Shown: positions 53,543 to 61,117 of the stretch, piece by piece
How the letters are laid out: every line of letters begins with the position of its first letter
Position numbering within the stretch: the first letter of the stretch is position 1
Translations under genes and position numbers: made by a program
The notes under the pieces: model-generated
Database searches by the model: none
What the model was told of the DNA's origin: nothing
Seen by the model: only the letters and a program-made list of their open reading frames with translations
NCBI GenBank assembly: GCA_036488085.1
Contig: DASXHZ010000099.1
Span: forward strand, 1-61,117
Direction: 5' to 3'
From: DASXHZ01 sp036488085
GTDB taxonomy: Bacteria; Acidobacteriota; Thermoanaerobaculia; Gp7-AA8
DNA: 61,117 nucleotides

Positions 53543-54091
53543 TCAGTTTGCGCGAGCTTTGCCATCGACCGACACTTGCTGAGGCTCGAGCTCCGTCATG
53601 CGTGAAAGCTCCCAAGATCCGTTCGTACAGGTCCAATGATCTCGATGCCTGCCGTGCACCTCGACGTGATGAACCGTGTTGTCGGCGCGGCGGACCAGGT
53701 TGGAGAACGCAAAGTCATAGGTGATTTCGGCCTCAGAAGACTGGTCACCGGTAACGGCGACCGATGTGATCCGTACCTCAAACGTACCGCTGACGATGTT
53801 GGCGAACCTCTCGGCTGCATGCTCGCGCACCTGACGACATGTGTGCGTCTCGTGATCTGCGGTAATGAGGTACACGGCGTCAGGATCGGTGCAGGGAACG
53901 AAACGAGGTGCGTTCTTGTACCGGAAACCAACCGCCTCATCGGAATACTGCTGCCGTGCCGTCCGCCGCAAGCGGTCGGCGTCGCCACATCGCGGCGCGC
54001 GCATACCGGAGACGCAGGCGACAAGGAAGAGTAAAGCTACGATTGCAATGACCGGTGCGCGATTCCTGAGCGTCACGATGCGCATCAGCAC
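53543..54091 (-). CDS. Lipoprotein of unknown function
   Basis: 182 residues. Lipobox at VALLFLVACVSG, then an Arg-rich linker and a domain with NAPRFVPCTDPDAVYLITADHETHTCRQVREHAAERF and SSEAEITYDFAFSNLV. Three or four Cys after the lipidated one. It lies directly downstream (minus strand) of the attC-like hairpin at 54136, as expected for a cassette gene. Confidence 0.65.
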   Translation of the reverse strand: MLMRIVTLRNRAPVIAIVALLFLVACVSGMRAPRCGDADRLRRTARQQYSDEAVGFRYKNAPRFVPCTDPDAVYLITADHETHTCRQVREHAAERFANIVSGTFEVRITSVAVTGDQSSEAEITYDFAFSNLVRRADNTVHHVEVHGRHRDHWTCTNGSWELSRMTELEPQQVSVDGKARAN

Positions 54092-54135
54092 ACGTTACTA
54101 TAACCATGACTGCGAATCATTCGGCGGCGGCGTCC

Positions 54136-54230
54136 GTCTAACGGCACTCCCGCTCAGCGGCGGGGTGCCCGGCTGAACGTGGCTCGGATGAAAGGCGGCA
54201 ACGGCGCCACGTCCGCTGGAGTGGTTAGTT
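54136..54230 (-). repeat. attC-like recombination hairpin 1
   Basis: On the minus strand: R'' AACTAAC (6/7 of RYYYAAC), stem arms CACTCC-AGCGG and CGTGGC paired with GCCACG, CCGCTG, GGAGTG with extra unpaired bases, and R' GTTAGAC (perfect GTTRRRY). 95 bp. The TAA stop of the gene at 54225-54488 lies within R'', a typical cassette arrangement. A bulged imperfect palindrome bounded by these boxes fits integron attC sites; search with a covariance model is needed to be sure. Confidence 0.55.
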
Positions 54231-54488
54231 GGCCCGCATGTGTTGAGACGGTGCGAGCTCACGCCGAATCACTGCCAAACAGCGCTGACGTTTGCGCTCG
54301 TTGTTCGACGAAAGACGAGCGGTGCGGCTCAGCGCACGTTCAGCCTTGCGCAGCCATCTGCGAACAACGGGTTCCTCTTCATCGACGCCGATCTGAACGC
54401 CCTCGCAAACCGATTCGAGGGGGAACGGTTGCTCGTTAGAGAGATATGGCAGCACGCGCTCGGGATGAACAGCGAGCGCTCGTGACAT
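54225..54488 (-). CDS. Small cassette protein of unknown function
   Basis: 87 residues: MSRALAVHPERVLPYLSNEQPFPLESVCEGVQIGVDEEEPVVRRWLRKAERAL... Natural composition, one frame, stop overlapping the attC-like R'' box. No family recognised. Confidence 0.5.
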   Translation of the reverse strand: MSRALAVHPERVLPYLSNEQPFPLESVCEGVQIGVDEEEPVVRRWLRKAERALSRTARLSSNNERKRQRCLAVIRRELAPSQHMRAN

Positions 54489-54495
54489 TGCGCCC

Positions 54496-54727
54496 TCAAG
54501 CCGGCTTCAGAGCCGCGGCAATTCGAAGCCAACACGCATCGCCGTTCGCGATCTTAGCGGCCACCGGCAAGAAGAGTCGGTTCGTCGTTGGCCCAAAGCT
54601 TTGCCAGAACGGTGGGGGCACCTTCGGTTCGGATCTGATCGGCCATCTGCGCGCACGACGGCGCCGAGTCCGCCGCACGAACATTGAACATAACGAGCGC
54701 CGGAATCAGTACGACGACGATTTTCAC
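54496..54727 (-). pseudogene. Small secreted protein, one frameshift
   Basis: From GTG: KIVVVLIPALVMFNVRAADSAPSCAQMADQIRTEG...VLAKLWANDEPTLL, then in another frame PVAAKIANGDACWLRIAAALKPA. Together they give a short signal-peptide protein of about 77 residues of a type common in cassettes. The shift lies near 54570. Confidence 0.5.
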
Positions 54728-54806
54728 GCGGCCCAATGGTGGGACTCTATCGCACGGGCACGGTCCGACCAATTGGATACGACCCGCAGATGACCTAGCG
54801 GATCGA

Positions 54807-54935
54807 TCAGGACTCCGGATCAAAACCGATCTCGCGGACCTCTTGCGCACATCGACACGCCTGGGCGATCCGAGCTGCCCACACGAGCGCCTCCTCGCGC
54901 GAGGAGCCCTCGATGATCGAGAACCCGCCGATGAT
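54807..54935 (-). pseudogene. C-terminal fragment of a YCII-domain protein
   Basis: IIGGFSIIEGSSREEALVWAARIAQACRCAQEVREIGFDPES is the C-terminal half of a YCII-related (YciI/DGPF) protein. The N-terminal half, with the catalytic His-Asp region, is absent. Upstream it is joined abruptly to the unrelated gene ending near 54936. Confidence 0.7.
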
Positions 54936-55239
54936 TCGACGATTCTGAACTCGCCCGAGATGACTCCTTCAACTGCTTGCATGAACCGTTCAAAGATTTC
55001 GTTGTCTCCGCACGGAAACCACTCAATCCACAAGTGGTCGCCGGCGTTGAGGTGAAGCTCGTCTCCATTTTGTAGATTGACGCTGACCTCGAAGTCAGGC
55101 CGGTTTGCGTGGGCAGTTCCGCCATCGCTTCAACGTGCGGGTGGTCGCGAGTAACGTCGACGCGAAGAGACGGGAACTTCGCGCGCATACGTTGAACGGC
55201 CTGCTCGAACCGCTCGATTTCGAGATTGCGTTCATCCAT
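54936..55239 (-). pseudogene. Unknown gene, frameshifted and cut at its 3' end
   Basis: MDERNLEIERFEQAVQRMRAKFPSLRVDV...AELPTQTGL, then in a second frame FEVSVNLQNGDELHLNAGDHLWIEWFPCGDNEIFERFMQAVEGVISGEFRIVES, where it meets the YCII fragment. A soluble cassette-type protein missing its C-terminus. Confidence 0.55.
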
Positions 55240-55257
55240 GTTGTCGGGGTGCTGCGC

Positions 55258-55643
55258 CTAGTTAGGCGCCGTCGTGGTTGGCGCCCGATCTTCCCTACGC
55301 TGAAACACCGTCCCGCTGACGAAAACTTCTTCACCTTCGGAATGCGACGTGGTTCGGACGATCTCCCCGGTTCCACCACAAGCGTGTCGCCATGATGAAT
55401 GAGTGCTTTCTGTTTGAGTCTTCGCAGCGCGCGCTCCCGAGAACCGAACGATACGTTCTCATCTGTCGCGGAGGAGTGACCATCGCTTGCCGTGACGACG
55501 CCGATGCGCTTACAGCCCGAGACTTGACGTTGCTCGGCAATTTGAACTCGCGTGGTGTCTCGAGCCAGCAGGTAGTTGGCGTGCGTGATCGCACTTTGGC
55601 AGCTCACGATGAGCAGGCACACGAAGGGGATGATGTGTCTCAT
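55258..55643 (-). pseudogene. DUF4156/RcsF-like lipoprotein, one frameshift
   Basis: MRHIIPFVCLLIVSCQS has a lipobox; then VSGCKRIGVVTASDGHS...SRERALRRLKQKALIHHGDTLVV follows the DUF4156 pattern (CxxxGxVxG...ALxxLKxKAxxxGAxTV). After a shift near 55375 a second frame gives EGEEVFVSGTVFQRRED and a stop at 55258. The start lies 7 bp from the duplicated transposase segment at 55650. Confidence 0.6.
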
Positions 55644-55649
55644 CGTTTC

Positions 55650-55825
55650 GGCGCCTCGTGGCATGGATCGGATGGCATGAGGGGCTCGTCACGCTCGCGA
55701 CCATTGCGGCCTCGCTCCGGTTGCGCAGCGAAGGTCACGTATCGAATCTGATCGCACGATGTGAGCGCGAGTTCAGCACTGATCGGAGGATGCTTGGCCA
55801 CCTCGACGGCGCGCTCGCCGCATTG
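55650..55825 (+). repeat. Direct repeat: extra copy of the transposase C-terminal region
   Basis: 176 bp nearly identical to 56760-56935 (offset 1110 bp, a multiple of three). It encodes LVAWIGWHEGLVTLATIAASLRLRSEGHVS in the same frame but is cut off from any transposase N-terminus. Looks like the tail of a former upstream copy. Confidence 0.9.
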
Positions 55826-55984
55826 TGGGAAACCATTGGGGGTCACACCTTCGTTCTTCGCGTCGATGACTCGCTCTCCACGCATCGTAGCCGACACTTT
55901 CCATTCCGCGGAGTTTGTCGCCGTTTCCGTCTTCAGGGAGAAGACTCTTGCGGCGTTCCTGACGAACCGAGGGAGCCTCGGGAC

Positions 55985-56944
55985 ATGGCAAGAGCACTTC
56001 GCACCGACTTCGCCGGCGCACTCCATCACGTCACGTCTCGCGGCAATGAGCGACGACCGATCTTCTTCGACGATCGCGACCGCGAGATGTTCCTCGCGTT
56101 CCTCGGACAGACCGTTCGACGTTTCGGTTGGAGCGTCACCGCGTTCGTTCTGATGACAAACCACTTTCACCTGGTCGTGCAGACCTCCGAGGGCAACCTT
56201 TCGCGCGGCATGCACTGGCTGAACACAAAGTACGTCGTCTGGTTCAATCGCACGCACGAGCGATCCGGACATCTCTACGGCGGCCGGTTCAAGGCGTTCC
56301 TGATCGATAAAGAAACCTATTTCAGCGAGGTGCTGCGGTACGTTGTCCTCAATCCGGTGCGGGCGAAGATGGTCGAGCGGCCGGAGAACTACCGGTGGTC
56401 GAGCTACCGCGCTACGGCAGGACTCGAGAGTGCACCCGACTGGCTCGATGTCACCGGTGCGCTTGTTTGCTTCGCTCCCGATCGCGAGATGGCGCAGACG
56501 TTCTACCGCGATTTCGTCCAACAGAAGATCGACTCGGCGGAACGGCTGTGGGACCGGGTAATCAACGGGATCTACCTCGGGAGTGACGCATGGGCGAAGT
56601 CGGTCCGCAAGTGGATCGAGGCGAAACCGAGGTCAATCGATCATCCCAAGCGGCAGCGGGCCATCGGACGTCCGAAGATGCACGCGGTGGTCTCAGCCGT
56701 GGCAAGAGTCGCCGGCGAGACGGCGGCAGCGATTCGAGCCGCGCGCGGTGGAGCTCTGCGGCGCCTCGTGGCATGGATCGGATGGCATGAGGGACTCGTC
56801 ACGCTCGCGACCATTGCGGCCTCGCTCCGGTTGCGCAGCGAAGGTCACGTATCGAATCTGATCGCACGATGTGAGCGCGAGTTCAGCACTGATCGCAGGA
56901 TGCTTGGCCACCTCGACGGCGCGCTCGCCGCATTGCGGGGTTGA
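55985..56944 (+). CDS. REP-associated tyrosine transposase (Y1/HUH) with DnaA-like C-terminus
   Basis: 319 residues. Y1_Tnp domain: HHVTSRGNERRPIFFDD, HUH motif NHFHLVVQT and the catalytic-Tyr helix region (HLYGGRFKAFLIDKETYFSEVLRYVVLNPVRAKM). The C-terminus (about 240-319, RRLVAWIGWHEGLVTLATIAASLRL) resembles the DnaA domain IV helix-turn-helix found in many such proteins. Family members are single-copy enzymes thought to move REP palindromes. The dispersed palindromes in this window are candidate substrates. Confidence 0.88.
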   Translation: MARALRTDFAGALHHVTSRGNERRPIFFDDRDREMFLAFLGQTVRRFGWSVTAFVLMTNHFHLVVQTSEGNLSRGMHWLNTKYVVWFNRTHERSGHLYGGRFKAFLIDKETYFSEVLRYVVLNPVRAKMVERPENYRWSSYRATAGLESAPDWLDVTGALVCFAPDREMAQTFYRDFVQQKIDSAERLWDRVINGIYLGSDAWAKSVRKWIEAKPRSIDHPKRQRAIGRPKMHAVVSAVARVAGETAAAIRAARGGALRRLVAWIGWHEGLVTLATIAASLRLRSEGHVSNLIARCEREFSTDRRMLGHLDGALAALRG

Positions 56945-57507
56945 TCAAACCAAGCGCGCGAAGCCCTTCCCGTCAAGAACAAGAACGTCCTGTGTCGCCG
57001 AACGACGACTTGATGGACGTGCGTTCCGACGGTCGATCGGCAGGGCTGAAAACACGTCCGCGGACCGAAATCGGCACTGAGAACGCGTCGCTCATGCAGC
57101 CGACTACGACGTGACGTGTCTACCGCCATATCCGAGTGCTACCAAAGACATAGTGGTTGACCGAAGATCGAAGGTGTGACCCCATTCTTCATTTTAATGT
57201 CATGATCTCCGACGGTCAGTCTGTAACCGTTTAACCCAGAGGCGCGACGCAATGCGCCGCACCCGCCGGGCCGTGGAGACACGGATAGAAGACCCGCCAC
57301 ACGGCGGGTCTTCTGCTGCAATGCCCCCAACGTCCCCAAAGTCCGGTTCTGCACCTCCGGCACTAGATCATCGGGATCCGATATGGTGCGAGCAACTGGG
57401 TAGTCCCAGCGCGGCCCGCTCGTCAGCGCGAACGCGCCGGCGAAGCACCGGGCGCAAACACCAGAAGCATTGCGGCGGCTTCGGCTCGAAGTGCTGGTAC
57501 CGGCCAG
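56945..57507. other. Gene-free stretch with one perfect hairpin
   Basis: No gene is supported in 563 bases. The only feature is the 12-bp hairpin at 57287-57314. Confidence 0.5.
57287..57314. terminator. Perfect 12-bp hairpin
   Basis: AGAAGACCCGCC, loop ACAC, GGCGGGTCTTCT. The stem is GC-rich with a 4-nt loop, and the A/T ends (AGAA/TTCT) could serve as a weak terminator in either direction. It lies downstream of the minus-strand gene at 57508. Confidence 0.6.
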
Positions 57508-58611
57508 CTATCGGTCGAGCATGCTGAACGGCTTCCAGTGCGGCGACTCTTTCGCAGTATCAGGGTCGATGTCGACTGGCAGCTTCGCGACGAGTGCGTG
57601 GTTGTGACGTTGCCAGCGTGTGATGCGCAGCTCTAATTGTGTCGCGCTTCTCAGTCGGACTTGTTGTAAAGACAATCCATCAGTTCCGCTGATGTGTAAC
57701 TCCTTGCCGCCGAAAGCCAACAGGTTAGGCAGTTCGCCGCTGATCACGTTCACCGGCAAAAAGAACATCAATAGCGTCCGATGACGCTTGAGGTCGTGAC
57801 CGATAGAGAGACAGTTGTTGTTGACATCGGCAACACAACTTGTGTTGCTCGGAAACATCATTGTAGTTGCGTTAAGCAAGAACGCCTTCCCGCCCGGCTT
57901 GTACATCTCTAGTATCAATGGTGGACGCTTCGCAATTACGCCACGCACAAAAGCTAGGAAAGTCAGGTCTGGAAGCGGTGTCGGTGGTTTGTCGCTAGCC
58001 GTCTTAAAAAAAGCATTCCCGCTCATAGGCTTTAGTGCTGGATCGGCGTCGGGCAGAGCACACGTGACCTGCAGTTGCAGTTGCGCGGGAGGATATTTTA
58101 ATCGCTCGACATTACTCGTCACCTTGCCCAAGGCTTTCGCGATGTCTGCGTTCCGCGTCGTCAGGCCCGTGAGCTGCTCTTTTGTTTCCTTCTCGCCCTT
58201 CACCAAGTTCTCAAGTGCCATAGCTGAGTCGTGGGCCACTTGAGCTGACGAGTGCGCGAGGTCTGTCATGTTATGAAGTTGATCGAGTTGCGCACCAGCC
58301 ACTCGAGCCGCGTCGTCGCGAGCCTTTGTTGCTGCGCGCGCCTCCGTATCTCTCTTCTGCTGATCGGCGTCCTTTTGCTGCTCTTCTAGCCACACACCGA
58401 CACCGCCAACAAACATCGAAATCACGATACCGCCGACTAACGCTCGGCCCGCAGGTGTCAGGCGCTTTTCGGTCGAGCGGTCATCGCGAATCGAATCGCG
58501 TCGTGTCTCCCACACAGTTCCGATCAATCCGAATACTGCAGTCACCGCAACACCCAGATACTTCAGCGTCGCGCCCCAAAAGTCGCGCGTCGCCCAAAAG
58601 TTAGGACTCAT
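57508..58611 (-). CDS. Membrane-anchored coiled-coil protein of unknown function
   Basis: 367 residues. Two N-terminal helices (YLGVAVTAVFGLIGTVW and ALVGGIVISMFVGGVGVWL), a coiled coil (about 75-150: QQKDADQQKRDTEARAATKARDD... and ALENLVKGEKETKEQLTGL), and a soluble beta-rich C-terminal domain with two or three Cys. Its base composition is visibly more AT-rich than the core genes. The arrangement suggests a membrane sensor or scaffold; no family recognised. Confidence 0.65.
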   Translation of the reverse strand: MSPNFWATRDFWGATLKYLGVAVTAVFGLIGTVWETRRDSIRDDRSTEKRLTPAGRALVGGIVISMFVGGVGVWLEEQQKDADQQKRDTEARAATKARDDAARVAGAQLDQLHNMTDLAHSSAQVAHDSAMALENLVKGEKETKEQLTGLTTRNADIAKALGKVTSNVERLKYPPAQLQLQVTCALPDADPALKPMSGNAFFKTASDKPPTPLPDLTFLAFVRGVIAKRPPLILEMYKPGGKAFLLNATTMMFPSNTSCVADVNNNCLSIGHDLKRHRTLLMFFLPVNVISGELPNLLAFGGKELHISGTDGLSLQQVRLRSATQLELRITRWQRHNHALVAKLPVDIDPDTAKESPHWKPFSMLDR

Positions 58612-58739
58612 GCAAGCGCCTCCGTTGACGAATTGTCGGGATTGGTTACGTTGAAGTTACACCGCTCCGCCCATGTCGCGCAAATTGGCCCGCCGCGACC
58701 ACGCCACTCGAACCGACACGCCGTGCACCCTGTCCGATT

Positions 58740-59147
58740 TCATGCTTGAAGAGGCGGATGGCGACTATCGCCGAAGGTTTCGTGCATGCGGCCGGCTACG
58801 AGTAGGATCAATCCACCGAGAAGACGGGGTCCGCAACGGGTACTTGACATTTTTAGTGGGTCGCGCGAGCACGTGCCTCCGGGTAGGGAAATCTCGTGGC
58901 GCGACACTCCTGTTTCGCGAAAGCATTGGGGGTCGTACGGGGCGATGCCTTGGTTGCTGCATGCTGGATCGACGAGGACAGATCGCTCGATACCGTCGCT
59001 TTCAAAATCGGCGGTGAATCGCACGACCTTGCCGTCGAAGTTCTGTGGGTTCGCCACGATTCGACAAACGCTGGTGTCGACGAAATTCGCGTGTCCGCCA
59101 CCGTCGGGTGAGGTCGCGCACTGCGACGCGATCACGCACATCGCCAC
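58740..59147 (-). CDS. Short cassette-type protein, C-terminus uncertain
   Basis: 135 residues as read. The N-terminal half (CRIVANPQNFDGKVVRFTADFESDGIERSVLVDPACSNQGIAP) looks like a small OB-like domain seen in many cassette proteins. The C-terminal half is Arg/Ser-rich and probably out of frame, so a frameshift near 58950 is likely. It lies next to attC-like site 2. Confidence 0.5.
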   Translation of the reverse strand: MAMCVIASQCATSPDGGGHANFVDTSVCRIVANPQNFDGKVVRFTADFESDGIERSVLVDPACSNQGIAPYDPQCFRETGVSRHEISLPGGTCSRDPLKMSSTRCGPRLLGGLILLVAGRMHETFGDSRHPPLQA

Positions 59148-59198
59148 ATCGTGAAATATGAGGTCATTCGACCCTCTACGCTGACATGAGTTCCGTGT

Positions 59199-59313
59199 GG
59201 CTAACGTTTGCCGCTAACCTGCGCGGCCTTCACGTGGCAGAATACCAAAAGGGGAAACTCGCAGAAGACCCGGAGCGCAACGGGCCGCGTCAGGTTCAGC
59301 GGCCGAGTTAGGC
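59199..59313 (-). repeat. attC-like recombination hairpin 2
   Basis: On the minus strand: R'' GCCTAAC (perfect RYYYAAC, 59307-59313), then an arm of about 20 nt (59284-59304) pairing with 59210-59228 apart from two bulged bases, a ~55-nt loop, and R' GTTAGCC (6/7). 115 bp. It begins 5 bp after the stop of the TonB-type gene. Bulged bases on one arm and boxes at both ends are the structural signature of integron attC sites. Confidence 0.65.
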
Positions 59314-59318
59314 CGCCA

Positions 59319-60008
59319 TTACTTCAGCCGGAAGAGAACGGACGCGCAATACTCTGAAGGAACGGCCACCCCATCACGCTTGGCAGCTTCGAACCGCCAC
59401 TCGCGCATCGATTCTAGCGCCGCGAATTCCATGGCAGCCGGCAGATGTGCAATGACCCGAGGATTGTTTGGGCGGCCGCGCTCGTCCACGGAGACTTGGA
59501 CGACCGAGAGACCTTGGACTCGAAGTTTTCGCGCACCTTCGGGATACCGAAGTGACACCGTCTTCGTTACTGTCGGACGCGGCCTGTTCGCGGAAGGTGG
59601 ACACTGTTGCGGTAGCGGCCTGAGAAGCCTGTGGTCCCTGAGGAACGCGCTTGGTTCGCTGAACGATGAGAGATCACTCTGAGCCGAACGCGCGTCAATG
59701 TTTTGAGCAGCTGCCCAGTACCAGAGTCCGTTGTCCGTGTGTTGGGCGCCGATTTCGGCGACCGCGCGTTGCGTGAGAGCGCGAACAAGGAGATCGCGGG
59801 TCTCGACACTTCCCGGTTCGGGACCGTTAACAATTTCCTCGCAGATCATTTCCAGTTTCGGCAGCGCAGTTTCGTACGCGCCTTTCTCGAGCAGCTTTTG
59901 ATATTCGTCGAGCCGCTTCGCCCATTCCTCAGGTGCTCTGGCCGATGCAACGGGCGTAGCCAACACCGTTAATGTGATGAAAACAGAGAGAAGCGTGGAA
60001 AGTCTCAC
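59319..60008 (-). CDS. TonB C-terminal domain protein
   Basis: 229 residues from GTG with signal peptide RLSTLLSVFITLTVLATPVASA. A helical N-terminal region (EEWAKRLDEYQKLLEKGAYETALPKLEMICEEI) precedes a TonB_C domain (VSLRYPEGARKLRVQGLSVVQVSVDERGRP, FAALESMREWRFEAAKRDG). No Pro-rich transmembrane spacer, so not a classical energy transducer. It ends just before attC-like site 2. Confidence 0.75.
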   Translation of the reverse strand: MRLSTLLSVFITLTVLATPVASARAPEEWAKRLDEYQKLLEKGAYETALPKLEMICEEIVNGPEPGSVETRDLLVRALTQRAVAEIGAQHTDNGLWYWAAAQNIDARSAQSDLSSFSEPSAFLRDHRLLRPLPQQCPPSANRPRPTVTKTVSLRYPEGARKLRVQGLSVVQVSVDERGRPNNPRVIAHLPAAMEFAALESMREWRFEAAKRDGVAVPSEYCASVLFRLK

Positions 60009-60017
60009 TGAAACATC

Positions 60018-60660
60018 CTACCGAAACGTCAGGCGATCGCCGAGGAGCTCTTGGACCGTTCGGATGTCGTGACGGCGCTCCAGCAGATGTGGTGGCGAAT
60101 GAATGCCGGAAGGTATGACACGTCACGCGTTTGTCGATCGCAGCCCTCCTCGCCGCATCGGTGACCGCACGTTGGACGACCGTCTCGTGCAGATGATGGC
60201 GGCCCTCTTTGCCGTCGCGGTCCCGCCAGCGGCGCGTCCAGGAAAGACCCACTGCCACCGTCCGTCGCGGGCGGCGGAGGGGATCTTGCGCGAGATGGCG
60301 TCGGGCAGCCATACCTCGCCCCAACCGCACATCAGGTCTTCTTCGTGCACAAGACGGGCGTGCACGATCTGCTCGTGTAACTCGGCGGTCACTGCACTCG
60401 GCAGCATGGTCATCCGGCCGAGCTTCCACTTCGGATCTCTGAGGGGTCGACTGGCCGCGCGAAAAATCGATGTCTTTGATCCTCGGCCCTCAGTGCTTCG
60501 AGTAGCCGTAAGCCCGACCCGTACAGAAGCTGCACGACGAGCTTCGCCGGAGCCGCGACCTCACCGATCACCTCTCGCACTTCCTCGATCGTCAGCACCA
60601 CAGGCAACCGTTCGGGCCGTTGCGCGCGCACGATGTCGTGGAGAGAGAGAATCACTGCGT
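60018..60660 (-). pseudogene. Integron-type (IntI-like) tyrosine recombinase, decayed
   Basis: Pieces in three frames: RPERLPVVLTIEEVREVIGE and LLYGSGLRLLEALR; then MTMLPSAVTAELHEQIVHAR...GWGEVWLPDAI and WQWVFPGR; then HHLHETVVQRAVTDAARRA, VTCHTFRHSFAT and HDIRTVQELLG. The extra segment around GWGEVWLPDAI fits the IntI-specific insertion. The N-terminal domain and the C-terminal catalytic Tyr are missing. It cannot be active. Confidence 0.8.
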
Positions 60661-60990
60661 GTGATCCGCGGTGGTCAGATCGTTCGGCGCTCCCATGGAA
60701 GACGGCTCCCTGGAACGACGCGATGGCGCGGTAGCCCCAAGTCTCGAAGCGCGCCGGAGCACCGATTGACGGCGGGTCCGAGGCGGGGGCCAGCTTGCCG
60801 GAGGCGGGGACGTCGATGCCCGCACCTCTGGGGGCATTCGGCTCCGCTGCGCAACACGTTTTCGTCGCTTCGTGTCCTTCCGCGTTACCTGAGCGATGAC
60901 GGCCCCTCCTTCCCCTCGCGGTTCCGCCAACGCCGCATCGACGCCAGCGATGGGCATGTGGAGAAACGAAGGTCCGGCCACAAGTTTCAC
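60661..60990. other. Gene-free stretch before the right end
   Basis: Contains the short minisatellite at 60776-60817 and its flank (GTTTTCGTCGCTTC, near 60859). No gene is supported. Confidence 0.5.
60776..60817. repeat. Two-unit 21-bp repeat of the minisatellite family
   Basis: GTCCGAGGCGGGGGCCAGCT(T) and GCCGGAGGCGGGGACGTCGA(T): period 21, same core as the arrays at 1-121 and 50226-50690. The right flank TTTTCGTCGCTTC...GTCCTTCCGCGTTACCTGAGCG matches the left flank of the 50226 array. Confidence 0.7.
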
Positions 60991-61117
60991 ACCGAGGTCA
61001 ATCGATCATCCCAAGCGGCAGCGGGCCATCGGACGTCCGAAGATGCACGCGGTGGTCTCAGCCGTGGCAAGAGTCGCCGGCGAGACCGCGGCAGCGATTC
61101 GAGCCGCGCGCGGTGGA
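60991..61117 (+). pseudogene. Partial third copy of the REP-associated transposase gene
   Basis: 127 bp matching 56626-56752 with one visible mismatch, encoding the region RSIDHPKRQRAIGRPKMHAV... to ARGG. It is cut by the window edge. Its 5' junction (60990/60991) is abrupt, so it is an internal fragment or the continuation of another copy. Confidence 0.9.

Noticed and set aside
55258..55280. Third attC site suggested by GTTAGGC at 55261
   Set aside because: Only one box is present; no partner box or paired arm could be found within 200 bp on either side.

Overview
The window is high-GC bacterial chromosome from a diderm. LolA, SecDF/YajC, an M23 murein peptidase and a TonB-type protein all imply an outer membrane. 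Gene content and the style of the small secreted proteins suggest an Acidobacteriota-like organism (Thermoanaerobaculia-type is my guess); no rRNA or marker search was possible. Both ends lie in repeats (a 21-bp tandem array at 1-121; a third copy of a transposase 3' end at 60991-61117), so the window may be a whole contig broken at repeats.

Region 1 (1-7766) is an integrated island. A 46-bp piece of the 3' end of tRNA-Pro(GGG) occurs at 191-236 and again, in the same orientation, inside the intact tRNA gene at 7689-7734. The 7.5 kb between them carries a small membrane-protein gene, a frameshifted TPR/HTH gene, a gene remnant, and a tight five-gene operon (3465-7435). The operon encodes a 51-residue charged peptide behind a strong extended -10 promoter and Shine-Dalgarno, a JmjC/cupin dioxygenase, an aldo/keto reductase, an APH-fold kinase and a sucrase/ferredoxin-like iron-sulfur protein. 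I read it as a candidate ribosomal-peptide (RiPP) modification cluster of a type I do not recognise. This is the main discovery candidate.

Region 2 (7.8-40.8 kb) is conserved chromosome with intact frames: a GHMP sugar kinase with an unusual C-terminal extension, M23 peptidase, LolA, Tgt (with a 111-bp palindromic element inserted in frame), YajC-SecD-SecF, an ECF sigma factor with a VOC-fused partner, malic enzyme MaeB, a response regulator, MnmA, GlmS, FN3 lipoprotein, a PMT-like glycosyltransferase with DUF4214 tail, a SPATA20-like protein, large membrane and cytoplasmic proteins, XerC, and a complete glycine cleavage operon gcvT-gcvH-gcvPA-gcvPB.

Region 3 (40.8-61.1 kb) is accessory DNA: short orphan genes, many frameshifted or truncated, mixed with repeats. 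It holds toxin-antitoxin and nucleotidyltransferase remnants, a two-gene unit that could be defence-related, dispersed palindromic repeats, an 8-bp variable-number repeat present as two inverted copies, a 20-bp minisatellite, an IS110 element, a REP-associated tyrosine transposase, two attC-like hairpins and a decayed integron-type (IntI-like) integrase. It looks like a decayed integron cassette region later colonised by repeats. Frameshifts are concentrated here and in the island, so some may be sequencing indels rather than decay.
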